Source of the DNA: Pagrus major
Lineage: Eukaryota > Chordata > Actinopteri > Spariformes > Sparidae
Length of the DNA stretch: 64,000 bases
Assembly: GCF_040436345.1 (NCBI RefSeq)
Contig: NC_133219.1
Coordinates: 23,782,709-23,846,708, forward strand
Direction of reading: 5' to 3'
A model generated the notes under the pieces. The model had not been told where the DNA came from and made no database searches. It saw only the letters and a list, made by a program, of their open reading frames with translations. Position 1 is the stretch's first letter. Each line of letters starts with the position of its first letter. Positions 1-27,200 of the stretch are shown here, piece by piece. The position numbers and the translations under genes are program-made.

Positions 1-15684
<15,684 letters not shown>

Positions 15685-16073
15685 GTTTACCCTCACTTCA
15701 AATGAGCTCAGCTCAGCGAGCAGAGGAAACAAGCGAGCAGCGGCAGCTGGCGCTGACAACGCCGCAGTACGGCAACTTAGCAGGGACAATTCTATGTGTT
15801 TCCATGTATTTATTTTAGTGGGCTTGTATTTGGCTATAAAATACTATTTTAACTATAGTTATAGATAAACAAGCCACTCTGACATCTAATTTTCTATTTT
15901 ATTATTTTTTTTATGCAACATTAGTCACTTAATGTGACTGTATGCGTTTTTGTTGCGCACGATTAGCCGTAGGGACAGCACGCGGCTACGTCACCAAACG
16001 TGACAGGAAGTGATCAGTCGCTAACAGTCAGCTGATAGAGCAGCAACAACATCTACAGCTCCGACGGTCAAAG
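15685..16073. promoter_or_regulatory. Bidirectional promoter region between pi4ka and snap29
   Basis: pi4ka begins leftward at 15684, and a probable untranslated first exon of snap29 ends rightward at 16073 (AAG/GTTTGT donor). The interval and the adjoining first pi4ka exon are richer in CpG than their surroundings. It holds a CRE-like TACGTCA at 15987-15993 and an ETS core GGAAGT at 16006-16011, both typical of TATA-less housekeeping promoters. No TATA box was placed. The head-to-head layout is seen directly; shared control is inferred. Confidence 0.6.
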
Positions 16074-16946
16074 GTTTGTCTGTTAAATTGATTGTACCTA
16101 TGATCTTTACAGTTTTATTCTCGATAGTATCTATTCTACGAGAAGAGAATGTCAATAATGACGCAGCGCCGTCTTGTCTTGTCTCATGGGTGTGGTATTT
16201 GGTTAGCAGTTTAATAGCTAGCGTTAACCAACACCCCTTAGCTAGCATTAACATTTGAAACATAGTTATTGTACACTACAACAATGTAATATATTATTTT
16301 GTGTTTATGTAATCCAATAGTTGATTGAGCATATGATTGATAAGAAACATTTGGACCGACTCTCTACATTGTTCAAAACTTTTTTATTTTGTGGAACTTG
16401 TAGCTGGAAGCTAACAATCTAAAGCTAGCTTTAATTCTGTCAAAATTGGAATAGCAATACCCAATCAACATCATGTCAGCTGGTCATCACATATCTTAAT
16501 TTAAAAAAAAAAAAGTTCAATTGATAACACTCTCTAGGTATTAATTGCCTAGCTAACTAAATCATTTGTGAAATGTAAGCTACCAGATCAAAAAAATCTG
16601 GCTAGTGAATGATGAATGACATTTTTTTTGTTTACTACTCTGACCAGCAAATGAAACTCCAGTCTTTTTCATTTGTTGTGAAATTAAATTCTAACAAACC
16701 AATTATAAGGCTATATTCGGAATATTAGCCAACTAATATTTTAATTTTGTTCCAACAATATTTTGTTTCACATTCAAACATTTTCAAAATCCCCACTGTT
16801 CAGCCGTTTACAGAAACTGTGTTATGTTGGGAATTAAAGTTTACTTTTAAAATGGCAGTCCTTGCAATATTAGCCTGACAGAGATGAGGATGCAGAGATA
16901 TCAGTGAAAGCTCTAGAAAAGCACTAAGTCTATGTCTGCTCCACAG
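16074..16946 (+). other. snap29: snap29 intron 1
   Basis: AT-rich sequence between the presumed non-coding exon 1 donor and the acceptor CCACAG just before the ATG. No repeat or exon recognised. Confidence 0.5.
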
Positions 16947-19092
16947 ATGGCCTATCCTAAATCCCACAACCCATTCGCAGATGATGATGATGAGGAAGAT
17001 TTTAAGCCTAAAAATAGGGGGTTTGATGATGACCCCGATGACAGTGGAATGAGTGACGCAGAGAGGAGGCAGAGGTACCTCCAGCAGGAAGTGATGCGTA
17101 CAGCCCAGTCTGCTGTGGACAGCAGTTACCGTTCACTTGGCCTCATTCATGAATCAGAGAAGATGGGGGTGGAAACTGCTGAGGTATGTCAAATCACACA
17201 GACTTTCCTTGTGTCTGAGAGGGTCACAATGTTGTAATTTCTCTCAATTTTCTCTCACTCTCTCTCTTCCCCCCCCTCTTTGTCTCTATAGGAGCTGAAG
17301 CGACAGGGGGAGGCTCTGAAGAGGACAGACAAGATGTTGGACAACATGGATCAGGATCTGAAGACCAGCCAGAAGCACATTACCAGTATCAAGAGTGTGT
17401 GGGGTGGTCTTGTCAATTACTTCAAGGGCAAGCCAGAGACAAAACCACCACCTGAGCAGCCTAACGCATACCAGGCCAGTGACAGGTTAGATTCACTATG
17501 GTTTTGTAATTCAGATAGTTTATTGACTCAAATATTACAATAAAAATATGTATCTGTATGTAGGCCATAGGCTCAGATGTAGTTGTACTTCACCTACTGA
17601 AGTTTAGAAAAAATGGGCAGTATTTTCACTTATGTAGCAGGCTCAATAAATTATGTAATGACACAAATATCAGAGTACCCGCTCATCTCCCCTGGCAAAT
17701 ATTTTCTAGTCTCTACTCCTTTAGTATACCCATGGAATTGATATATTTGTATGTTGTGCTGTAAGGGTCACCTGAACAATTCTTATCTGACTTTCTCAGA
17801 TTACAGAGCGCCTTGTCCGACAGCAGAGGACATGAAGATAGGTACCAAGCCAGCCACCCCAACCTAAGAAAGTTGGACACAGGAGGTAAGAGTGTGCACA
17901 AGACCCACAGTCACCGCCTCACTCACTGGTATGTTTTTATTTAGAAAGCCTTTCTTGGCAAACTTCCTATTTACTTATCTTTTAAACTAGAAATATGGAA
18001 ATCAGTCTTTGTTCTCTTGACATTTTGCGATTTGTTCTTACCAAAGTCGTACTGTATTGGTAAAGAAAGCTTTTAGGTTTTTGGCACCCGCTGCATGGAA
18101 CAATAAACAGACTGAACATTAAACCTCAGAATATTGGACCACTGAACAGTTTTAAAACTATTTTGAAATCCATTGAGACCAGGTTGTCTGTGTGCAAATC
18201 TTGTATCAGATTATTTATGTGTGCTTTTTCTGTTATTTTGCTGTTGTAAATCTGTGTTGCTGCCATTCTTGGCCAGTTCTCCCTTGTAAAAGAGATCTGT
18301 AATCTCAATGGGACTAACCCAGTTAAATAAAGGCGAAATAAAATAAAATGGCATGGTTTAACCATACCACAAACTGCCTGCCACTATTTCTGATTTCTAT
18401 GTTTCAGGATTTGGAGCCTCTGCATCAGCTGATGACAGCTCATCTAGACAGAATGGATACCCTCAGAACAAACACCTGAGGGAGGCTCACCAGACCCTGG
18501 ACAACAACTTAGGTAAAAAAAATGAAAACATATCTGTTTAATTGTTTGTATTTCTACTTGATAAATAAATACAAATTTATTCAATGCAGCCACAAGAAAA
18601 GTACAAGGGGATGATATCAATGCTGTCAACAATGATTGTATAATAATTCTTTTAATTTTATGAAGTACTGTAATCACAGTTTTGTAATTCTTTAGAAAAA
18701 AAATACATTTAATTTACGACAATGTGCCTCAAAAAACTGTTATAATGAAATGTTTTATTCTTCCAAAAGTGTAACCATAAAATATCCATTGTGTAATTTT
18801 TAATAACAGTGAACTGGATATTCTGTGTTATAATGTAAAATGTGTTATAATGTAAAAAAGAAATCCCTTTAATTACTGTCTGCCTATCCACAGTTTAAGT
18901 AATGTCAGATGTCCTTTTGTGAATTACCCAGATGACATGTGCAGTGGCTTGAGCAGACTGAAGAGCCTCGGCCTTGGTCTCCAGTCTGAGATTGAAAGCC
19001 AGGATGACTCCATTGATGCTCTGCTGAATAAAGCGGACAAGATGGATTTGAAGATCCGCAACACAAACCAACAGATTAAAAACCTCAAATAA
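16947..19092 (+). CDS. snap29: Synaptosomal-associated protein 29 (Qbc-SNARE), complete, five coding exons
   Basis: Soluble Qb+Qc SNARE that works with syntaxins such as STX17 in autophagosome, endosome and other membrane fusion. Exons: 16947-17183, 17292-17485, 17800-17885, 18408-18512, 18932-19092; 783 nt, 260 residues (human 258). The N-terminus [10 protein letters not shown] keeps the NPF motif that binds EHD proteins, followed by an Asp/Glu-rich stretch. The first SNARE helix includes [22 protein letters not shown]; then come [14 protein letters not shown] and [12 protein letters not shown]. The second SNARE helix, [14 protein letters not shown] to QIKNLK, is C-terminal. There is no Cys-rich palmitoylation cluster as in SNAP25, as expected. 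The start is placed right after the acceptor; an in-frame ATG at 16932 (MSAPQ) would lie in the intron. The gene is divergent from pi4ka. Confidence 0.96.
18082..18349 (+). mobile_element. 3' end of a degenerate non-LTR (LINE) retrotransposon
   Basis: Lies in snap29 intron 4. It begins with a reading frame resembling the C-terminus of fish LINE reverse-transcriptase proteins (APAAWNN, then stops). It ends with the tail typical of fish LINEs: a run like AGAGATCTGTAATCTCAATG, then GTTAAATAAAGG and an A-rich end. Several in-frame stops show it is inactive. I cannot assign the clade with certainty; an L2- or Rex-type element is likely. The AATAAA inside it is in the intron and is not the gene's poly(A) signal. 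Confidence 0.7.
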
Positions 19093-20160
19093 AACAAACA
19101 CTTGGACTTACCTTACAGAGACAAAAGACGGCAACAGGTCACCCTCTCACTTGGCTCTCCACCCTGGCCTCTGTTGAATATACTTTGTGTTCTTTAATTT
19201 TTCTATAGTTGTTTTATGGATGGGAACATGTAACTCTGGCAGATATGCAAATGAGCCTATTGTTATCCATATTGTTTTTATCTTGTATGACTGAAAGGTC
19301 ATTTACCATTTATTTCTTTTTCAAGTTTGCCCATGAATCCAAGTTTGTGTAGAAATTCCTCCTACAACTTCACTGATTTGTTTACTTGTGTGCTTTGAAG
19401 GGAAGACTCTATTCCATTTGTATATTAGATGTAAGAGACTGTCTGTCTAAGCTGTTTGTTCTGCCCATCAATATCCCCTGCACTTCTGTCTGGATGGAGT
19501 CTGCTGAATTTGGATGATTAGATCAACTTTTCTTGATTCCCAAAGACACACTAATGGCTACAAGTGTGCTCATCATTCAGGCAGAACAGATGAATGGTTT
19601 GACAAATGAGGAACTAATAATGAATATTTCATTAGATAGAAAGGAACACGGCATATGTCTAAAACTGGAATGTTCTGTGTGTATGGTTCGTATGTCTAAT
19701 TTCTGGACCTGCCTTCACGTATGTACAAAAACACTTTGGATGTCTACTCAAGTCACTCTTGCCTTACAGATCATTTGTATGAACACGTTTTGGTATTGTG
19801 CCATTATTCTGGTGTTTCTCGCCATGAGATGCTTCACATTGTTTGATTTAAGTTTATCCGTGTTCCTCACTGCCTTCCCCAGCTTTATAAAAATTACCTT
19901 TATTGATAAATGTTGTATTAAATACTGCAGAATGTGATTGAGTGAATTGTTGTACAGCAATGTGAACAAGCTAGCTGTGCATATAAAACCTCAAAACTGA
20001 AAGAATATCCCCATTATTATAATCATATATCCTCCCCAGCATACATTTATGAATAGGTGAACCGCTACCAAGTTTTTTATGAGTTAAAACACAAGGTTAT
20101 TCTATTCAAGAAAAGTGTATCATGTACTCTAATCAAAGCCTCAATAAAGTCATTTGTAAG
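19093..20160 (+). other. snap29: snap29 3' UTR
   Basis: About 1.05 kb from the TAA (19090-19092) to the AATAAA at 20143-20148. AT-rich with no conserved open frame; the 134-aa frame at 19533-19937 shows no family similarity. Confidence 0.6.
20143..20148 (+). terminator. snap29: Likely polyadenylation signal of snap29
   Basis: Canonical AATAAA followed within 30 bases by a TTTGT-rich stretch. Confidence 0.55.
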
Positions 20161-21046
20161 GGGATTCTCAGTTTAATCAATTGTGTTTCTGTTTCAGTGG
20201 AGCAGGAAGTCAAAATCACCACCAGGTGGTGCCACATTTCTAGTGTGGAGTTTGCATGGGCTCTTGCAGAAAGATGCAACTGAGAATTATTTAGTGGATC
20301 ATGTATGTTAGTACAGTATCTTTTCATTTTTGATGCATTTTGATAAACTGATAGTTTAGATTAAAGTAGATTAGGCACCATTTTACAGTCCAAGAACATT
20401 TAATTTGGTCCTGAAAATAACAGCAACACTCCCAAAATGATTATGTACATTTATTTTTAGCCTACCTTTGACTGAAATTACAATGCACCCACAGTATTCT
20501 GTCTTGTAATGAAGTGCAATACTTTAAAACAAGTTCTGGTTGATTGTATTTTTTCAATATAGTCATCATACTGTTGGATGTGCCCGCGTTTACTCTTCTG
20601 GCTCTGTTGTGTTCCAGCTGTGTTGCTGTGTGTAGCTCATCTCCTCATGTTGAGGTGTCTATTCATTATCATTCCTCTGAGTTGGACCAGCTGCTCCTAC
20701 AGAGGCCCTCATTAGGATGACTTGCTAATTACAGTACACACTTCCCAAAAACACATATATATACACAACATGGGGGCGACACAGGGGAAAATGGGGGTAC
20801 CAACTAGCCAGGGCCCCAAGCTGAGGGAGGACCCTGCATGTCTAAACTAGAAGGGTTTTTTGTGAGTTCTCCAGCATGTTTTTAGAGATGTATTTTATTT
20901 TATGCATTTTTTTGTATTTGAAACCTGGTTCAAAGTTGCAGAACCAAACCCTCTCAATACTAGGCAGAGTAAGAGTTGTGTATCTCCTCAATGTATTTCA
21001 AGTATGGAGGAGTAAATTGATGCATTGGATTGTGTTCAAGCTGCAA

Positions 21047-21138
<92 letters not shown>

Positions 21139-24100
21139 AGGGCAGATCATTTGTAGCTACAACAACAACAACGTAGATGGAAACATAGTTTGAGTGTCAG
21201 GTAATTGCGGCAAAGCACATACACAAATAATTAGTTTCACCTTGCCTGAGCAGTTACCATTTTTGTTTTGGTCGAGGAAGGGAGATGCACCTCGAAGGAG
21301 GGAACATTTTTCAAGCTGCAGGATAGAAATGTTGCTTCTGTGACTCAAATATAAGTATGTAAGAGGTGCACAAACTGGGGATAAATATACTGCTGAAGCG
21401 ACCTCAGGTGGAGGTGGCACCGACACCACCATCAAACGGAAGTCACTCCTGGGTCCTGTCCCTTAACTCCATCCATGGGGGCCGGGAGGGCTTTGAACAG
21501 CTGTCTTGTCAAAAGCAAACAGTGGCCGTGCTGTGACAAAGGCTGCCGGTGCTGGAATGCCCCCCTTTTCAGCGGGCGTAATCCCAGAACACACTGCTGT
21601 CGGAGCCCATCAGGCACTGGGCCAGAGACGGGCCTTCCTGCCCTTTGGAAAGCGGGTTAGCAGCAGAGGCAGGGCAGCCAGGGGGGCAAAGCCTGCTTCA
21701 GAAGGGATGGACTGTCAGGCTGACAGCACTCTATTGCCACTGTTGTAGTAAGAGAAAATAAAGAGTTGTGCTGACGGAGGGGAGTTTGGTAGGGAGCTGG
21801 TGAGAGGGAGGGAGGAGTGCAGAGAAAGGGGAGAGCTGGAGAGATTACTGGAGGAGGTAAAATTCAAGTGCCACTGAAACACATGAAAGAAGCCATGTAT
21901 GAATCCCTCTCAAAGGACTAATAAGTGTTGATTTGTTGCCTTTAATGATCATTTTCCATTTTTTGAACAAAACATGCTCCTGGTTTATAAAGAGAATAAG
22001 TGGCTTTCAATATCTATCAACTCAAAGCCCTAAATAGGTGACACATAGAAGGCTTACATCATCAAATCCATCCTAAATTATGCTTCACCTCACTTTTTCT
22101 CTGTTTAGTCTCATTACCTACCTGTTTACACATCTGCTTGTAATGAAGGCCTGAACTGTACAGTAAATAGACTGATTAATAAGTAATAACATGGATTTAT
22201 CAGGAAGGAAAGATAATCTGGAAAACATTAGAAGGTTCTGACATTGTGGTTTAAAACTGTCAGCAAGGACAAGGAGCAACGGCTTTATAAACAACTCTGA
22301 CTCTGGGTCAGAGTCAAGGTTTAGACACCCCCTCCTCCATGTTCACTTAACTAGTCCGTATATCACATGAAGGAGGAGGCAAACTGGCTCTCAATTGCGG
22401 CATTTTGGTCTTCTCTGTCCAGAGCTGCTGTAAAAACCCTAGGAAAAAAATGCGACAGATGTGTTTTCAGGTGATGTAAGTTGTCCACACATCATCTCTT
22501 TCAGTTACGTCACAAAAACAAATCACAAATTGTAGGAGAACGTAGCACAAAAACATGATTATACACATTAGTTGCCATTAGTTGTCCTCATCCTGTTTAC
22601 ACCAAAGGGGAAAAAATGTCAAGAATGCAACAAAAATGTGTTGATTGGTGCGTGTTTGCATTAAGGTACTTACATTCAACAGCGCTCTTCTTTTAACTGT
22701 GAAGCGCTGCATGTAATCACTGGTCAAACTGAGGCATATACTTAACAGTGCTCATGGTAGTGATTGCAGAGGGTAGAGGTCAGAAATGCTAATGGTGGTC
22801 TGTGTAAATGTTGGTTATCTGAATACCAATGACGCAATGAAATACCCACATTAGAAAATATGACAAGAGGTGGACAAATGACAGTATAGTTGTTTATTTT
22901 CACTAATGGACAGTGTACAGAGTATGCTGTGCTGCACTAATAAAATCATCACTTGTTTTATAATAAATAAACACAAACACAGACGCAGACGTGGGAGAGA
23001 AAGAGAAAGTCACAGCTTTCCAGAGAGAAAAGCCCTTTACTGAGACTACACTGGTCCTCCTCTTAAACCAGCAGTACAGGAGATGTGGGAAGGCGTACCA
23101 AGCCAGTTCACTGACTCACCAAGGCTGTGGAGGCAACAAGTGCAGATGAAGGAGCTGTGGGGAGTGCTGGGAGGAGACTCTGTTAATAAAATGGGAGTAT
23201 CATGGGCATGACTGCATGTGATAGTTACATTAGATGATAATTTGCAGATTAAAAACTCCCTTGTGAGGTTAGTAGGGTCTCCGAGCAGGAGTGGGAGTGA
23301 GAGAAAACAAGCGATGAAGCAATTCTTTTTCAGTCTTGGACACAGAGGACAGAGAGAACCACTGTGAAATTCTCTTAAATGGCTCTTTTTCCTCTCCAAC
23401 AATATTAGGGTCTAAACAGATGTGACCGATGTCAGCTATGAGTCACTTTAAACTACTAAAAACATCAGTGACCGACCATCAGAAGAGGCAGACGTGAAAG
23501 AGGAAGCTTGATGGGAGACAAAGACACAAATCTCAGCACCTGAGAATTAATACCTGATATTCAACTTGACTTGCTGGTATAAATGCTTTCGTTCAAAGGG
23601 AATAGTAACAGGGACAAAACTGCAAAACACAGATATATTGACTCAAGGATTCTAGCAGTGGATACAATTTGGATGAACCAGTTTTCAGCTTCTCCAACCT
23701 GCAGGTGATTTAGGACCCTTTGGATTGGGGCTCAAACTAGGTGCAGCAACTGCTGTTTGGTGTTTAAACTGTTGGATACAAATAAGTGTAGCTATATAGA
23801 CAACACATATACATAACACATAAACAATCAAAAGTAGAAAATGTATAAAGCAAAATAATATATTTCTATATTTATACATTATGCATTAACAAATGCACTT
23901 GCATTGATGGAGGTAGATAGCAAAGATTCAGAGGTAAAAAGGCATATAGATGTTGCTGTGCTTTGGAGGAGAATAAGTACATAACGTGGCTGTAAAATCT
24001 GAAAATAAATGCAAGAATTTCTGTGTGCTTAGCAAGAGTGTATACAGTACAGAGTATGAGGTGAAAGGAAAAAGTGGCAGGATGCTGCTGATCTCCTTGA

Positions 24101-24224
24101 GTTACCCATCCAGTAATCTGGATCAGAGGGGTCTGGCTTGGCTGGCAGGGTTCTCCACGGTTAGCAGGAGGTGTTGAGGGAAATCTTGTCCCTGCGTACG
24201 GATTTATGGAGTTTACACGTCGGC
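20161..24224. other. Intergenic region between snap29 and sbspon, including the sbspon 3' UTR
   Basis: No coding exon recognised. It carries a long (TG)n tract at 21048-21136 and a GC-richer block at 21420-21740. The last part must include the 3' UTR of minus-strand sbspon; a minus-strand AATAAA (TTTATT at 22893-22898) is one possible end, giving a 3' UTR of about 1.3 kb. Confidence 0.5.
21048..21136 (+). repeat. (TG)n microsatellite
   Basis: About 44 uninterrupted TG units; likely length-polymorphic. Confidence 0.98.
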
Positions 24225-27200
24225 TCACACAAAGAGCACAGAGTAGGGAGGACACCGGCAGCCCTCAGCGGACGACTCTCGCACCCAGGAACCATGACAG
24301 CCCGGGACTGAAGCTGCTGCCCAGAACGTTCTGGGAAGAAAAGGACCAAGCAGGCATGAAACAGTTAGTGACCAAATGGAAAAAGTTTATTTTTACCTCC
24401 GTCGAGAAGATTATGTTTTCAGCCCTTGTCCGTTAGTTGGTTTGGTATGTCTGCAGGATTACACAAAAACAACTGAAGGCTTTCCACAAAACTTGGATGA
24501 AGGACGGATCCAGGAATGTTTTTCTCACTTTCTTTAACATTGCATGATAGGGCGTATTTCTTTTTTATGTTTTAAGACTGGGAAAAGGAGACTCCCCATT
24601 GGAACTTTCCATTTACACAGCAAATGAATATGCACTGCTTGGCTTTATACCACTGGTTTTTGGGAAGGTGTCACCCTAGACATAAAGTATATTAAGGGCA
24701 ATTAAGTGCCTTGCTCATGGACTTTTCACTTAGTAGTTGCTGACAGGGGAAAATAAATTGTTCCACCCAGTCTGCAGATGGCTGAGCTGTATTAAAAGTT
24801 ATACACAGGCCAACTACCTTCAACTCATAAACTGTCAGGAGTGTAATGGGTGAACACATCTTTGGTTTTGATTCTTTGGTTTACCTGGTGCTCTCTAGGC
24901 CATCACCTCCACAGCGGTCTGACTTTGACATGGCATCACTCTGACACTCTGCACAGACCAGCCTCTCTCTCACCAGATGAGCACTCCACAGTTTGAGTTT
25001 ACACGCTGCACTGGTCTGTTTCACCCGCAGGTACACACAGTAACTGCAAGGAGAGAGAAAGAAAGAGAAATAATAACTCAATTTCACTTACATCTGATTC
25101 TTAAATCAAGACAAAAATACATGGGTCAAGAAGTCCAATCACACATTTTTGGATCAAAAACCTGCAGATGTAATCCTGTGGGAACGAAACTGCTCATACA
25201 GATCTGAAGCCAAGAGCTCGACGATGTTTGTTATAACTTTGGAATATGGCACAACGGCATCAACAACAACAGAAAAGACAAATGGAAGACATCCAGATGA
25301 AGACACGGCGAGGCAAGAGAGATTTAGACACTCTACATAAGTCATCTCTCCTCTTCCCTACATCCACCGTGGCCTGTTTGATGAAAGCCAAGTGGTGATC
25401 CAACCCAGCAAGCTGTGCTTGATCACAGCTATAACGAGACAAAAGACAAATTCAACGCCTCGATAAGAGATTTGCTCCATTTGAAGGTGATCCAGCAGTG
25501 TCATGGTCACCTGCAGTATCCTTGTATCAACACAGCTCACCCTGTGCACTGGAAACAATAATAACGTCTTGTTTTTCTGCACACTGTGTTCTCTGGCAGG
25601 CACTTTGAACTTCTGCACTATTTATTTTGTCTCTGATTCAGTCAGCTGTGAAAAAACACCATCCCCAGTGGGACGGTTTGTCAAAGAAAACATGAAGCTG
25701 TCGTTTTTTCTTGAAGACCTTTTCCACCAGTAACATCTTAAATATCATTATTCAGGTCTAATTCAGAGTGTTCATGCCTGCATTTTGAAGCCTGCATTTT
25801 CGAGGCAAACATGCAAATGGTTGAGAGAGTAGAGAAAAGTGAATCATTAACATAATCACTGATGTTGGATGGATTCTATCAGCAGTTTGCATTAGCATAT
25901 GTCTTTGGGATTACTTCAACATTATGCAAACACATTATGCACACATGCATTTTGCTCAATTTCCCTACTTTCCCCTGTAAATCCCTGATCTTCCTGGCAG
26001 ATAGCACAGGTGTTGAACCTCCACAACCTCCTCCTCTTTGTGAAATATTACTCATTCAATTTGTCACATATACAGTACAACTAGAGAACCAAAGACAACT
26101 ACCAATCACCATCTCATGTCATCTTAACCCCTCGTTTCCAGGGTCATTTTACACCGCCGACATAACAGGGCACCAGATGTCTGCGTTAAATCACCCTGAC
26201 TCTGTCATCCACGCTGAATTGCTCTCATTTATGAGTAATGTGCCTCCAATTCCCCGATGCTTTGTATTTCAGTCAAAATAAAAGTATCCAATGTCTTTTT
26301 TAATCAGTGTAAAATGCTGCGGGGCTGTCAGGAAACCATCCATGATATTATTCCCTGGTCTCTGATATTCTTCGCCTCTGAGAACATCTGCAATCAGCTC
26401 AGATCAAAGATGACATCCATGCAGGGAAGGTTTACCTTTTACATGGATTATGGCTGCCTTATCAGTAAAGGTCAGCTCATGATGAAAATATTCAATGACG
26501 GCGTTCATGTTACACAGTCAAAGCAATTTCAAGGCCCTGCGTGCTATGGCAACCTTGGCCTCGGTCTGTAGTGTCTAATCTTTTGGAGCACAAAGTTGAT
26601 CTTAAAGTGACCTTTGTAACTGAGTAAAATCCAGATTCATCAGAGAAGAAATGCAGCTTCGAAGCTTCGAGCTGGAACAAAAGAGGTTTATGCCTGAATG
26701 AGCAAGTTGACATCTGAAAGTTTTCTTTTATAAAATGATTGCTGGCATAAAATCAGAGCATATTGTTGCTTTTAATTACATCTATGAATCAAATATGCTT
26801 TTGAACATATTTCAGTCAAAATGCATAAATAACATTTTTTAAATGAAACTCATTCGTTGCTATAAAATCCCAATGTCTATACAGGAAATGCAATCATTCT
26901 CCAGTCCACACACTTCAGCTGTAATTACCCCCTCTCTGCATCGACTGCACATGAAAGCCGGAGCCACAGACAAAAACAAAGAGGGCTGGCCGGGTCAGTC
27001 AGTCGCGAGCAGTCGTGTGTGTCTGTTTGCGGTGTGTTAATAGAGGCTTTACCTGGCCTTCTCCTCCTTCATCAGCATGTGTGGTCGCCTCCAAGGGTCC
27101 TTGAAGTTCCTCTTGAAAGAATCAGGCAGGATCTTTGCCACCTCTGCAGGTCGGGTGCAGGGATGAAAAAGGTGGAAATGAAAAAGGCAACAATCATGTC

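Noticed and set aside
18320-18349. AATAAA as the snap29 poly(A) signal
   Set aside because: It lies in intron 4 within a LINE tail; two coding exons follow downstream.
19533-19937. 134-aa plus-strand frame after snap29
   Set aside because: Lies in the AT-rich 3' UTR, with no recognisable domain or splice context.
20876-21193. 105-aa frame with a CVCVCV run
   Set aside because: Translation of the (TG)n microsatellite.
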